From assembly GCF_000369045.1 (NCBI RefSeq), contig NZ_KB849786.1, positions 284,514 through 348,513 of the forward strand: a DNA stretch of 64,000 nucleotides, written 5' to 3'. How positions within the stretch are numbered: the stretch's first letter is position 1; each line of letters opens with the position of its first letter. Shown one piece after another: positions 52,827 through 62,377 of the stretch. Both the position numbers and the translations under genes were made by a program. A model generated the notes under the pieces. That model was not told the DNA's origin. It saw nothing but the letters and a program-made list of their open reading frames with translations, and searched no databases. The stretch is from Acinetobacter pittii ATCC 19004 = CIP 70.29. GTDB taxonomy: Bacteria > Pseudomonadota > Gammaproteobacteria > Pseudomonadales > Moraxellaceae.

Positions 52827-55800
52827 ATGCTATCTAAATTTTTTATTCAGCGTCCCATTTTTGCCAGTGTACTCGCAATTATTGTTATGGCATTTGGTAT
52901 TTTCTCGGTGCTGAATTTACCCGTAGAGCGCTATCCTGATATTGCCCCTCCTAAAATTACAGTCTCGGCAAGTTATAGTGGTGCGGATGCACAAACGGTT
53001 GAGCAAAGTGTTACTCAGATTTTAGAACAACAAATACAAGGTATTGATAATTTACTTTATTTCAGCTCTACCAGTGATTCATCAGGACGTAGCCGAATTA
53101 CCATTAGCTTTGATAATGGAACAAATCCAGATACAGCACAGGTCCAAGTACAAAATAGTATTAGTGGCGTCATAAGACGTTTACCCGATGAAGTACAACG
53201 CCAAGGGGTGACCGTGAGTAAGTCACTCGGCGATACTTTTATGGTGGTAGGTTTATATGACTCTACAGGTAAATCGGGCAATATTGAGCTATCGGACTAT
53301 TTAACTACGCATGTGGTAGATGACCTGAACCGTATTGAAGGGGTGGGTGAGTCTGATGTTTTCGGTTCGCAATATGCGATGCGAATCTGGCTAAATCCAG
53401 AGAAATTAAAACAATATAATTTAATGCCAAGTGATGTAGCGAATGCAATCACTGCTCAAAATACACAAGTTGCCGCAGGTGCAATCGGTGATTTACCCGT
53501 CATTGATGGACAATATTTAAATACGAAAGTCACCGCAGGATCTCGACTAAAAACAGTCGAAGATTTTAAAAATATTGTAGTGAAAGCAAATCAAACAGCG
53601 AGCTATGTCTACTTAAAAGATATTGCTAGAGTGGAGTTGGGTGCAGAAAATTATCAGTCTTTTAACACTATTAATGGTTATCCGGCTGCTGGTTTAGGCA
53701 TTTCATTATCTTCTGGTGCAAACGCGATTCAGACCTCTAAACTCATCCATCAAACTTTAGATCAGCTTACAACGAAGCTACCTGCTGGTTATAAAATTGT
53801 TTATCCACGAGATAATACACCGTTTGTTCAAGAGTCTATTAAAGAAGTTGTAAAGACCCTTATTGAAGCCATTATTTTAGTTATTTTGGTGATGTTCCTA
53901 TTCTTGCAAAGCTGGCGCGCTACACTCATTCCGAGTATTACCGTTCCTGTTGTTATTTTAGGAACTTTTGCTGTTTTATATGTGCTCGGTTTTAGTATTA
54001 ACACCTTAACGCTTTTTGCGTTGGTGCTCGCGATTGGTTTGCTAGTAGATGATGCGATTGTGGTGGTTGAGAATGTTGAACGGCTCATGCATGAACAGCA
54101 TTTAACGCCGAAAGAAGCAGCCATTGAGTCGATGGGAGAAATTAGTGGTGCCTTAGTCGGAATTACATTGGTTTTAACTGCTGTTTTTATTCCAATGTCG
54201 TTTTTAGGTGGTTCAATTGGCGTGATTTACCGTCAGTTTTCCATTACTTTAGTTGCTGCTATGACTTTATCACTCGTTGTGGCATTAGTCTTAACACCCG
54301 CTTTATGTGCCTTAATTTTAAAACCGAACCCAGAGCCTATGCGCTGGGCAGTTTGGTTTAACAAAAAAATTGATCAACTTAAAAATCAATATATCAAGAT
54401 CGTCCAAAAAAGCATTCGCTACAGTAAATCGGTTATCGTGATTTTTGTGGCTTTGATTGCAGTTTTTGCACTGTTCTATAGTGGTTTAAAAAGTGGATTT
54501 ATTCCTAAAGAAGATCAGGGCATTTTAAGTGTTCAAATTAAGCTTGTTGATAGTGCCCCGATCTCACAAAGCCAGAAAATTGGAGAACAAGTCCGCCAAT
54601 ATTTCTTAACTCAAGAAGATAAGAATGTGGATTTGGTTTTAATCCGCTATGGCCGAAATTATTCTGGTACAGGCCAGAACTTGGCTCAAGGATTTATTGC
54701 CTTAAAACCTTGGGATGTGCGTACTGGAAAAGAAAATTCGGCTGACGCTATTCAAAAGCGTGCGATGAAATATTTTAGTCAATTCAATAATGCACAAATT
54801 AATGTGACTTTACCCGTTTCAGTCAATGGTTTGGGTCAAACCGATGGTCTGGATTTATGGATTCAAGATTTAAATGGGCAAGGACAAGATTTTCTAGATA
54901 ACACGTTCCGTCAGTTGCAAACGCAGAGCAAAAACTATTCAAGTTTTGAAAACTTTGATAAGCAATCTACTAACAGTAAAGCAAACCTCAATATCAAAAT
55001 TGATCAGAAACAAGCATTAGCAAATGGATTAGAGCTACCCGCGATTAACAACACTTTGTCGAGTGCGTGGGGTGGAACGTATGTGAATGACTTTATTGAC
55101 CGTGGTCGTATCAAGCGCGTTATGATTCAAGGTGATGCCCATTTCAGATCAAAACCGGAAGATTTATATAATTGGTCTGTACGTAATAACCAAAATGAAA
55201 TGGTACCTTTTAGCTCATTTGCTAATTTCAGTTGGGGTGGTGCTCCTGAAATCGTAAAACGCTATATGGGTTATAGTGCCTTGCAGTTACAAGCAGATGT
55301 TGCAAGTGGCAGCAGTTCAGGTCAGGCAATGAAAGATGTTGAACAACTTGTAAATCAGCAAAAGGATGTTGGCTTGGCGTGGACAGGTTTATCTTTTGAA
55401 GAGCAGAAGTCGACAAATCAGGCCGTCTGGTTATATTTAATCTCGGCAGGCTTTATCTTCTTATGTTTAGCTGCGCTCTATGAAAGTCTAAGCATTCCCG
55501 CTGCGGTGATGACCTCTATTCCGCTTGGTGTGGGAGGAAGTGTCATTTTCTCTTATATTTTTGGTCTACCAAATGATGTGTATTTCCAAATTGCACTGTT
55601 AACCACAATTGGATTGTCTTGTAAAAATGCAATTTTAATTGTTGAGTTCGCTGCCTTGGCGCAAGAAAAAGGTAAGAGTGCAATTGAAGCAGCTTTAGAA
55701 GGCGCGAGCTTACGTTTAAGACCGATTTTAATGACTTCTTTAGCATTTGGTGCAGGTGTGATTCCTCTTGTTTTTGCGCAAGGGGCAGGGGCTGTAAGCC

Positions 55801-55922
55801 GTCAAGAAATCGGTATTAGTATTTTAGGTGGCGTAATGTTCGGTACAGTACTGGTTCTGTTCTTTATTCCAGTCATGTACGTGTTGCTGCGTTCCTTGTT
55901 CAGATCGAAAGCTACTAGTTAA
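52827..55922 (+). CDS. RND efflux pump permease, HAE1 type, without adjacent partners
   Basis: The 1031 residues are full length for AcrB-type pumps. It starts MLSKFFIQRPIFASVLAIIV. The TM4 proton relay LLVDDAIVVVENVERLM has the paired Asp, and TM10 LSCKNAILIVEFAALAQ has the conserved Lys. Two large periplasmic loops are present. It exports drugs or other amphiphiles by proton exchange, with a membrane fusion protein and outer-membrane channel supplied in trans. None is encoded next to it and no regulator gene adjoins it, so it is an orphan pump distinct from complete adeABC-type operons. Substrates cannot be read from the sequence. The ribosome-binding site is weak. Confidence 0.93.
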   Translation: MLSKFFIQRPIFASVLAIIVMAFGIFSVLNLPVERYPDIAPPKITVSASYSGADAQTVEQSVTQILEQQIQGIDNLLYFSSTSDSSGRSRITISFDNGTNPDTAQVQVQNSISGVIRRLPDEVQRQGVTVSKSLGDTFMVVGLYDSTGKSGNIELSDYLTTHVVDDLNRIEGVGESDVFGSQYAMRIWLNPEKLKQYNLMPSDVANAITAQNTQVAAGAIGDLPVIDGQYLNTKVTAGSRLKTVEDFKNIVVKANQTASYVYLKDIARVELGAENYQSFNTINGYPAAGLGISLSSGANAIQTSKLIHQTLDQLTTKLPAGYKIVYPRDNTPFVQESIKEVVKTLIEAIILVILVMFLFLQSWRATLIPSITVPVVILGTFAVLYVLGFSINTLTLFALVLAIGLLVDDAIVVVENVERLMHEQHLTPKEAAIESMGEISGALVGITLVLTAVFIPMSFLGGSIGVIYRQFSITLVAAMTLSLVVALVLTPALCALILKPNPEPMRWAVWFNKKIDQLKNQYIKIVQKSIRYSKSVIVIFVALIAVFALFYSGLKSGFIPKEDQGILSVQIKLVDSAPISQSQKIGEQVRQYFLTQEDKNVDLVLIRYGRNYSGTGQNLAQGFIALKPWDVRTGKENSADAIQKRAMKYFSQFNNAQINVTLPVSVNGLGQTDGLDLWIQDLNGQGQDFLDNTFRQLQTQSKNYSSFENFDKQSTNSKANLNIKIDQKQALANGLELPAINNTLSSAWGGTYVNDFIDRGRIKRVMIQGDAHFRSKPEDLYNWSVRNNQNEMVPFSSFANFSWGGAPEIVKRYMGYSALQLQADVASGSSSGQAMKDVEQLVNQQKDVGLAWTGLSFEEQKSTNQAVWLYLISAGFIFLCLAALYESLSIPAAVMTSIPLGVGGSVIFSYIFGLPNDVYFQIALLTTIGLSCKNAILIVEFAALAQEKGKSAIEAALEGASLRLRPILMTSLAFGAGVIPLVFAQGAGAVSRQEIGISILGGVMFGTVLVLFFIPVMYVLLRSLFRSKATS

Positions 55923-55994
55923 AAGTAAACAATTTAAAAAAAGGCATCAAATCAAGTATATTAAGATTAACTACTCTTCATATATTTGATTTAA

Positions 55995-56570
55995 ATGTCT
56001 CAAGAAAAAAAATTAACAGAGCAACAGGTCATCGCATTAGAACGAGATCTGGCCAAGTTTGCAACCATGATGGACAGTGCGGTTCGCATTCCTTTTACAA
56101 AGCAGGGCATTGGTGCCGATGCTGCGCTGAGTACGATTCCGATTGCAGGTGATGTCGCTGGTTTCGCATTAACCTGTTATGCCATCTATAAAGCCAAACA
56201 AATTGGTGTACCTCAGCATAAGTTGACTCCAGTCATCAAACTAGCAGTTGTAGATGCTGTAGTCGGATTTGTTCCTGTGGCTGGGACTATTTTTGATATT
56301 TTTATAAGACCGAGTCGAAAAGCACTAGATGTAGTTCATACGCATATACGCGAAGAATATGCGATTCAGAGTGATATTCATGTCGTTCATCCATATTTAC
56401 ATGAAAAGCTCGAAAAGAAGCAGCAGCATTCAGCTTTCTGGCGAAATCCTATTGTCAGTTGGTTATGGTTGCATATTCCCGATTTAGTAGGTGCGTTTGT
56501 ACTGCTTTTGATTGGTTTAGCTGTTTGGTGGGGCGCAAGTTATCTTTGGAGTCTCTATCAAACAATGTAA
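55995..56570 (+). CDS. DUF4112 family membrane protein
   Basis: This 191-residue protein contains the DUF4112 core, FATMMDSAVRIPFTK, GADAALSTIPIAGDVAG and DAVVGFVPVAGTIFDIFIRPSRKALDV, at about 22-120. A C-terminal hydrophobic helix (DLVGAFVLLLIGLAVWW) anchors it in the membrane. The function of the family is unknown to me. It follows the RND gene by 72 bases on the same strand without an obvious terminator between, so co-transcription is possible. Confidence 0.8.
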   Translation: MSQEKKLTEQQVIALERDLAKFATMMDSAVRIPFTKQGIGADAALSTIPIAGDVAGFALTCYAIYKAKQIGVPQHKLTPVIKLAVVDAVVGFVPVAGTIFDIFIRPSRKALDVVHTHIREEYAIQSDIHVVHPYLHEKLEKKQQHSAFWRNPIVSWLWLHIPDLVGAFVLLLIGLAVWWGASYLWSLYQTM

Positions 56571-56574
56571 TAAA

Positions 56575-56607
56575 AAATAAAGCCTCCATTTGGAGGCTTT
56601 ATTTTTA
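56575..56607. terminator. Bidirectional terminator
   Basis: AAAGCCTCC (56579-56587) and GGAGGCTTT (56592-56600) are flanked by A- and T-rich tracts, between the DUF4112 gene and htpX. Confidence 0.9.
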
Positions 56608-56618
56608 CATTAAACGTT

Positions 56619-57524
56619 TTATGGGCAATCTAATTGATGTAAAGCTGCCACACGTTGTTCAATTGTTGGGTGGGTTTGGAACAAAGCAGCTAAGCTGAAA
56701 CCTTGTTCTTTACCTTCCGCAATTGCGAAGGCTTTCATTTCTTTTGGCATTTGATCTGGCATTTCTGTTTCAGCTTGGAGACGTAATAATGCAGAAATCA
56801 TTGCTTGTTTACCTGCTAAACGTGCACCTGCTTCATCAGCACGGTATTCACGATAACGAGAGAACCACATCACAATGGCAGAAGCGAGAATACCAAAGAC
56901 GATATCCAATACCATGGTAATAATGAAGTAACCCATACCAGGGGCTTCATCGTCTTGACGACCAAAGACATTACGGTCGATAAAGTCACCAACGACACGA
57001 GCAAAGAACATAACAAAGGCGTTCACAACACCTTGGATGAGCGCTAGGGTAACCATGTCACCATTCGCAACGTGACCAATCTCGTGCGCAAGCACTGCAC
57101 GTAGCTCATCTTTGTTCATACGTTCAAGTAGACCAGATGAAACGGCAACTAAGGCATCATTTTTGTTCCAGCCTGTTGCAAAGGCATTGGATTGATATGA
57201 TGGAAAAATACCGACCTCTGGCATGTTGATACCAGCACGTTGAGAAAGTTCAGCGACTGTTTGCAATAACCAGCTTTCAGCTTGGTTACGAGGAGCATTC
57301 GGGTCGATCAGTTCTGTACCGGTCGTTTTCTTAGCCATCCATTTTGACATGAATAACGAGATTAAAGATCCCACCATACCAAACACAAAACAGATCACTA
57401 AAAGGTTGCCTAGATTCAAGCCACCCGCGCCATGGTAACTACCGACACCGAAGAGTGACAAAATAATGCCAGCTACAACCAGTACCGCGAGGTTGGTAAG
57501 CAAAAACAAACCAATCCGCATCAT
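56619..57524 (-). CDS. htpX: Membrane zinc metalloprotease HtpX
   Basis: This 301-residue M48 protease has two N-terminal membrane helices (about 4-26 and 38-58). The zinc site HEIGH is at 147-151, with a third ligand in the later [11 protein letters not shown], and two more hydrophobic stretches near 160-220. It degrades damaged membrane proteins alongside FtsH. GAGG lies before the ATG; the next Met codon is an alternative start. Confidence 0.96.
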   Translation of the reverse strand: MMRIGLFLLTNLAVLVVAGIILSLFGVGSYHGAGGLNLGNLLVICFVFGMVGSLISLFMSKWMAKKTTGTELIDPNAPRNQAESWLLQTVAELSQRAGINMPEVGIFPSYQSNAFATGWNKNDALVAVSSGLLERMNKDELRAVLAHEIGHVANGDMVTLALIQGVVNAFVMFFARVVGDFIDRNVFGRQDDEAPGMGYFIITMVLDIVFGILASAIVMWFSRYREYRADEAGARLAGKQAMISALLRLQAETEMPDQMPKEMKAFAIAEGKEQGFSLAALFQTHPTIEQRVAALHQLDCP

Positions 57525-57782
57525 TGAGAAAATCCTCTTATAAATAAAATGTTATCTGATTTACAAATTCGAAATCATGAAGCTAATATGCGGGGCTTGG
57601 GGGAAAAATTCAAGAAAAAAATAAGGAATTGATACATTCTTTCATGTAGCAGAATGTATCTAAATTTAAAGAATAATTGGCTAAATTCGTCAAAATGGTA
57701 AAGATCAGGTAATAGATCATTACAATTTAAAACATCTAAACTTATCTAAATAGAACTGCGAGCCGCCGTTCTTCTTTACTGT

Positions 57783-58643
57783 TTATTCAATTCTTATATG
57801 GGCAATTGCGGTGGCATTATTGGTGACATAAGTGCCTGTTGGTGCATCGGTATAGGTACCGTCAGATAAAGTCACGATTTGACGAGAAGATGAATATTTA
57901 GGTGATTGAGTCGTAATTTGAGCTGTTGTGTTTTCTGCCAAATTAGAAGGATGTGAAACGGTTTGTACTGAAGCATTCGTAAAAGATGAAAAACCTGAAC
58001 CCGATGCATATAGGTTTTGGTATCGGCTTGTTACACGGCGCACATAATCTTGTGTTTCACGGAAAGGGGGAATACCGCCATATTTGTCGACATTACCTTC
58101 ACCAGCATTGTAAGCCGCAAGCGCCATTTGTGTGTTTCCATTAAAACGCTTGAGTAACCAGCTTAAATATTTAGCGCCTGCAAAAATATTTTGTTGCGGG
58201 TCATAGGCGTTAGAGACATTAAAACGACGGGCAGTCGCAGGCATAAGCTGCATTAAGCCTTGAGCACCTACTGGCGAACGAGCTCTTACGTTAAATCCTG
58301 ACTCGGTGTGCATAACGGCTTTAATTAGACCTTCTGAAACACCATGTTGTTGTGCAGCTTGTCTAATAATGTGGTCGAAAGCGTTCTTATTTTTATTGTA
58401 GCTTGGCAAAACAGAAGCTTCTGATGCTCCCCAGTTTGTATAACTGTGAATATTACTATCAGGGTAATAGGTCACTTTTACTTTTTTAAGAGACTGGTCA
58501 TAGCTTTTTCGGTTGGTGAGTAATGTACTACCGTTTTTATCTTGGTAAATATACATTTGACCTGCTGAACTCGAAGTTATGCCGACCGTAAAAGTGGTCA
58601 TCCCCAGCAAACAAGAAACAAGAAATTGAACCGAATTTTTCAT
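57783..58643 (-). CDS. Exported lytic transglycosylase with DUF4124-like N-terminus
   Basis: This 286-residue protein has a signal peptide to about residue 28. A short MYIYQDKNGSTLLTNR segment, typical of DUF4124-like domains, precedes the SLT (goose lysozyme-like) domain at about 88-200: IKAVMHTESGFNVRARSP with catalytic Glu114, VGAQGLMQLMPATARRF and MALAAYNAGEGNVDKYGGIPP. It cleaves peptidoglycan glycan strands, giving 1,6-anhydro ends. The C-terminal 70 residues are Ser/Thr-rich and low complexity. Confidence 0.9.
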   Translation of the reverse strand: MKNSVQFLVSCLLGMTTFTVGITSSSAGQMYIYQDKNGSTLLTNRKSYDQSLKKVKVTYYPDSNIHSYTNWGASEASVLPSYNKNKNAFDHIIRQAAQQHGVSEGLIKAVMHTESGFNVRARSPVGAQGLMQLMPATARRFNVSNAYDPQQNIFAGAKYLSWLLKRFNGNTQMALAAYNAGEGNVDKYGGIPPFRETQDYVRRVTSRYQNLYASGSGFSSFTNASVQTVSHPSNLAENTTAQITTQSPKYSSSRQIVTLSDGTYTDAPTGTYVTNNATAIAHIRIE

Positions 58644-59147
58644 TTTATGTTATTCACAATTTTTAGGTACTCAAAACTTGCAAAAGAGTTTATCAAAAAA
58701 TATTACTTAAAGAAGATTTGTGTAATTTTTTTTATTTCGACTCTTTCAAAAAATCAAGCTGATTTGTTCGAATGCTCATCAAAAAAAATTAAAAAATTTT
58801 TTTAAAATGATTCTATTGACATGGTTAACTTATTGATTATTAATAATAAAAAACATTGGTTAAAAAATGATCAATTTAAAGAAAACCCTTAACAGAAGGC
58901 TAAAACAGTTTGTCAAGTACGAAGAAATCCACAATTTTATCCACAGGTTTTGTGGAAAACTGTGGAAAAGTCCAAAAAGTAAGCATTTTGCACAAATTTT
59001 GAACGCTTCAGTCAAAATAGAGCATGTGTTTTGCATCATGCACGAGCAATGTGACGACTTCAAGAATTGAAACTATTCTTTTGATGCGATTCTCTTCTGA
59101 ATCATATAAAATTGCGCGGTATTTTTATTTATGGGTATATCTCGTCT
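58644..59147. other. 504-base divergent spacer with DnaA-box cluster
   Basis: This spacer lies between divergent transglycosylase and ttcA genes. It is very AT-rich at 58680-58860 and has no convincing gene; the 67-codon frames on both strands at 58860-59070 mirror each other and lack start signals. The notable content is the group of DnaA-box-like 9-mers at 58925-58969. Confidence 0.6.
58925..58969. promoter_or_regulatory. Cluster of four DnaA-box-like 9-mers
   Basis: TTATCCACA (58937-58945) is a perfect DnaA box. AAATCCACA (58925-58933) has the same orientation, and two copies of TGTGGAAAA (58951-58959 and 58961-58969, complement TTTTCCACA) are inverted. The two flanking types deviate at one or two positions from TTATNCACA. 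Four in 45 bases is unusual outside an origin or DnaA-titration or DnaA-regulated site. Confidence 0.5.
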
Positions 59148-60053
59148 ATGTACGCGCCAGTTGAGTCCAATCAGGGATTTAATTTTAAGCCTGAACTTCC
59201 AACAAGCTCGGCCTATTACCGTTTGCTCAAGAAGCTTCGCCGTCAAGTTGGGCATGCTATTCGTGACTTCAATATGATTGAAGATGGCGATAAGGTCATG
59301 GTGTGTGTGTCTGGTGGTAAAGACAGTTATACCTTGCTCGATATTTTGTTGCAGTTTAAGCGTATTGCACCAATCAATTTTGAGGTGGTTGCGGTTAACC
59401 TCGACCAAAAACAACCAGGCTTTCCTGAAGATGTTTTGCCTCGTTATATGGAAGAGAACAACATTCCATATTACATTTTAGAAAAAGACACCTATACCAT
59501 TACTAAACGCTTAACGCCGGAAGGTAAAACCTACTGTGCAGTATGTTCACGTTTACGCCGTGGTTCTTTATATGGCTTTGCACAAGAGATTGGTGCCACT
59601 AAAGTTGCTTTAGGTCACCACCGTGATGACATCATTGCAACATTCTTCTTGAATTTGTTCCATGGCGGTAGCTTAAAGGCGATGCCTCCAAAGCTTTTAT
59701 CGTCAGATAAAAAGAACATTTTGATTCGTCCTTTGGCATATGTTGAAGAAAAAGACATTATTAAATATGCCGAGATTCGTCAGTTCCCAATCATTCCATG
59801 TAACCTTTGTGGTTCGCAGGAAAACCTACAGCGTGCCATGCTTAATGAAATGCTACGTGAATGGGATAAACAATATCCGAAGCGCTTACACAGCATTTTC
59901 GGGGCATTACAAAACGTATCTCCGTCTCAGTTAGCAGACCGCGAATTGTTTGATTTCGAGGCTCTAGATTCTCAGCGCGAGTTGGATATTAAAGATCCGG
60001 AAGAGCTTAAGAACCGTTTAGATGTCGTGAACTTAAGCTTCGCTGCTGAATAA
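59148..60053 (+). CDS. ttcA: tRNA 2-thiocytidine-32 synthetase TtcA
   Basis: This 301-residue protein has the PP-loop SGGKDS at 55-60 and Cys130 and Cys133 ([11 protein letters not shown]) plus Cys218 or Cys221 (IPCNLCGSQ), ligands of the [4Fe-4S] cluster in TtcA. It adenylates and thiolates C32 of selected tRNAs. The ATG at 59148 (MYAPVES) is preferred over a TTG 12 codons upstream. A short terminator follows. Confidence 0.96.
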   Translation: MYAPVESNQGFNFKPELPTSSAYYRLLKKLRRQVGHAIRDFNMIEDGDKVMVCVSGGKDSYTLLDILLQFKRIAPINFEVVAVNLDQKQPGFPEDVLPRYMEENNIPYYILEKDTYTITKRLTPEGKTYCAVCSRLRRGSLYGFAQEIGATKVALGHHRDDIIATFFLNLFHGGSLKAMPPKLLSSDKKNILIRPLAYVEEKDIIKYAEIRQFPIIPCNLCGSQENLQRAMLNEMLREWDKQYPKRLHSIFGALQNVSPSQLADRELFDFEALDSQRELDIKDPEELKNRLDVVNLSFAAE

Positions 60054-60071
60054 ACGCTAGCATAAAGAATG

Positions 60072-60102
60072 TTAAAGGCACTTTATAAATAAGTGCCTTT
60101 AA
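60072..60102 (+). terminator. Terminator after ttcA
   Basis: AAAGGCACTT (60074-60083) pairs with AAGTGCCTTT (60091-60100); the T tract is short. Confidence 0.65.
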
Positions 60103-60257
60103 TGTATCAAAATACTAAAAAATGAATGTTCCGTACAAAAAGTCATAGCCCAAAATTTAAATTACATGCTATAACAAGCCACAAGCAGAATTGCTTCACA
60201 TGATGTTGTCTGGATAGACAACCAGAGAAATTGAACAAATAAATTTGAGGAAGAATC

Positions 60258-60641
60258 ATGCCTGCATTTTTAACTGAAGATTGGTTTGCGACTGTCGAAA
60301 AATTAACTGCTGAAGCAGGTGATCTTAATTTGCCGCCCGCTCTTGCGAACTTGGCAATTAATTTAGTAGTGACAGATGCTTCTGGAAATACCGAATTAGC
60401 TTTAGATGGGGGTAAAATCCAAAAAGGTTTGTCTTCAAATGCCAAAACAACTTTAAATATGGATGCTGAGACTTTACGTAAAGTATTCTTAGAGTTTGAT
60501 ATGGCTGCTGCTATGCAGGCATTCATGACTGGTAAAATTAAAGTTCAAGGCGACATGTCTCAATTAATGGCTTTACAAACAGCTAAGCCAAGCCAAGAAC
60601 AAAAAGATTTGTTTAAGAAAGTATTAGAGCATACAGCTTAA
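60258..60641 (+). CDS. SCP2 sterol-binding domain protein
   Basis: This 127-residue protein fits one SCP2 domain: an N-terminal helix, NLAINLVVTDASGNTELALDGG, a central strand with NAKTTLNMDAETLRKVFLEFD, and AMQAFMTGKIKVQGDMSQLMAL, the GKIKVQGD motif being typical. The fold binds lipids or acyl-CoAs in a hydrophobic tunnel. The physiological ligand is unknown. GAGGAAG precedes the ATG. Confidence 0.9.
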   Translation: MPAFLTEDWFATVEKLTAEAGDLNLPPALANLAINLVVTDASGNTELALDGGKIQKGLSSNAKTTLNMDAETLRKVFLEFDMAAAMQAFMTGKIKVQGDMSQLMALQTAKPSQEQKDLFKKVLEHTA

Positions 60642-60657
60642 ATCTAAAAGAATTCAT

Positions 60658-60690
60658 ATAAAAAGCTTACCCAAAGAGGTAAGCTTTTTA
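60658..60690. terminator. Bidirectional terminator
   Basis: AAAAGCTTACC-CAAAGA-GGTAAGCTTTTT lies between the SCP2 gene and the convergent mltF-type gene. Confidence 0.9.
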
Positions 60691-60731
60691 TTTGTACAAA
60701 CAATGAATTTATCAACTTTTAAAAATAAAAA

Positions 60732-61844
60732 TTAGATATTGATTCGTGTTTGTGCCGTTTTGATATGTTCAAGATAAGCACGGATACGAGTGACATATTG
60801 AACTGCTTGCTTATATCGACCATTACGCGTTTTATTACTTTGCAAATAGTCATAGAGATTGACCCATTTGTTCGGATCTTTCCCTTGAGACTGCAAGCGC
60901 TTTTGAATCTGACTTACCGCACCCGGTCCCATGTTATAAGCCACAAGTGCATACCAGTTCCGATCAGGGAACGGAATATTATCAAATTCGGTAAGCATCA
61001 AATCGTAATACTTCGCCCCGCCCTGAATACTCTGAGCAGGATCGCTACGATTGCTTACACCCATTGCTCGAGCAGTGCTATTGGTTAACATCATTAAGCC
61101 GCGAACACCTGTGGGAGAAACAGATTCTGGCTTTAAATATGACTCTTGATAACCAATTGCGGCAAGTAAATGCCAATCTAGATCATACTTCGCTGCGCTT
61201 TGCTTAAAGCTCGCTTTGTAAATCGGTAAACGTGTGCTTAAGTCACGTTGAATGGTTGACCATGCTTCTGGTTTCACCACATTCCGGTTATAAAAAGAGG
61301 CAAGCTGCTCGGTCACACCATTTTGCTTACTCTGGCATACAAAGCCGCTGGCGGTCTGTGTGAGTGGGTCATCAGCCTGTTTAAATACCCAACTTAACTC
61401 AGGATTTAAGCCATTTTTTTGCAAATTTGCTGTGTCACCACAACTTGCAGAAAAAGACATCAAGCCTTTGTTTTCGATTGTGCTTAAACCTGCTGTAGTC
61501 ATCGCAAAGTTTGCTTTACCTTGCTGAACCCATCTAAGTGCAGTGGCATTGTCTGCCACGATTTTAAAGTCCAGCTTTACATTTAGATTCTGTGCATAGT
61601 TACGTGCTAAGTCGTAACCAAAACCGTGTAAAAACTGATCTTCTTTGAAAACGGTTGTCGGGCTTTCTACCGCAACAACAGTTAAAGTGTTTGTGTTAAC
61701 TACAGTATTGTACTGTAGGGTTTTTCCTGCATTAAGACTATGAAATGGGAGAAATATAGTACTGAGTGCAAGAGCTTTTAACGGGAGAGAAGAAAATAAA
61801 GAGTTAAGGCAAAGCCTCGACCCAGAACTTGAATTACTGTGCAT
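60732..61844 (-). CDS. MltF-like lytic transglycosylase (solute-binding domain plus SLT)
   Basis: This 370-residue protein has a signal peptide (to about 38). A periplasmic solute-binding-type domain (about 52-200, FGYDLARNYAQNLNV and ANFAMTTAGLS) is followed by an SLT domain (about 220-350) with GYQESYLKPESVSPTGVRGLMML, catalytic Glu234, and WYALVAYNMGPGAVSQI. This order is that of MltF, which is membrane-bound and allosterically controlled in Pseudomonas. The sensor half is shorter than in E. coli MltF (about 518 residues), so this is a compact relative. GGAG lies 5 bases before the ATG. Confidence 0.88.
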   Translation of the reverse strand: MHSNSSSGSRLCLNSLFSSLPLKALALSTIFLPFHSLNAGKTLQYNTVVNTNTLTVVAVESPTTVFKEDQFLHGFGYDLARNYAQNLNVKLDFKIVADNATALRWVQQGKANFAMTTAGLSTIENKGLMSFSASCGDTANLQKNGLNPELSWVFKQADDPLTQTASGFVCQSKQNGVTEQLASFYNRNVVKPEAWSTIQRDLSTRLPIYKASFKQSAAKYDLDWHLLAAIGYQESYLKPESVSPTGVRGLMMLTNSTARAMGVSNRSDPAQSIQGGAKYYDLMLTEFDNIPFPDRNWYALVAYNMGPGAVSQIQKRLQSQGKDPNKWVNLYDYLQSNKTRNGRYKQAVQYVTRIRAYLEHIKTAQTRINI

Positions 61845-62377
61845 GTTGTCTCCGCTACAGATAATTTATGCCCTAAAAGTCAGACAAAAAGCTGCCATAA
61901 CTTCTAAAAGTTGATAAATTCAATAAGGGGTGGGCAGTCATGACGTCATTCAAAATGACATGAAATGAAAAAAACAAACTGTGTAGAAAATCTACATAGT
62001 TTTCGAGTGGGTTAAAAAATGCTCAACATTTAAACTGCGCGCATCATAATATTGAAAAAAAGTAATGTCAAATTTTGTACAATTAAAACTTCGATATATC
62101 ATCATAAACACATGAATTTCTTAAGGAAGAAAATTTATACACTTCTGATGTGAGAAAATAGGGTATAAAATGCTACATTTTGTAGCCATCGTGTTAGTAC
62201 AACGTGAAATTTGATTTAGATACTAGGTAAATTGATATAAGTTAAATAATTGAAAATATAAAATAATTTAGTTTTGTTCTAATAAATTTAATTTGTTTAT
62301 AATTAAATTGAAGTTAAAAGATACTTGTTAAAAAAGTATCTTTTAACTAAGGTAATATTTTTATAAGTTATTTTTCA
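61845..62377. other. AT-rich spacer upstream of mltF-type gene
   Basis: These 533 bases contain no supportable gene. The only structure I see is a perfect 15-base-pair hairpin at 62312-62348. Composition becomes extremely AT-rich from 62200 onward, continuing into the KAS III-like gene. Confidence 0.5.
62312..62348 (-). terminator. Perfect 15-bp hairpin downstream of the KAS III-like gene
   Basis: AGTTAAAAGATACTT (62312-62326) and AAGTATCTTTTAACT (62334-62348) form a perfect stem with a 7-base loop, 30 bases past the stop of the minus-strand gene. The T tract after it is poor, so it may be an RNA-stabilising hairpin rather than an efficient terminator. Confidence 0.5.

Noticed and set aside
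58860..59070. 67-codon frames on both strands upstream of ttcA
   Set aside because: The frames mirror each other, have no ribosome-binding site and overlap the DnaA-box cluster; no protein signature.
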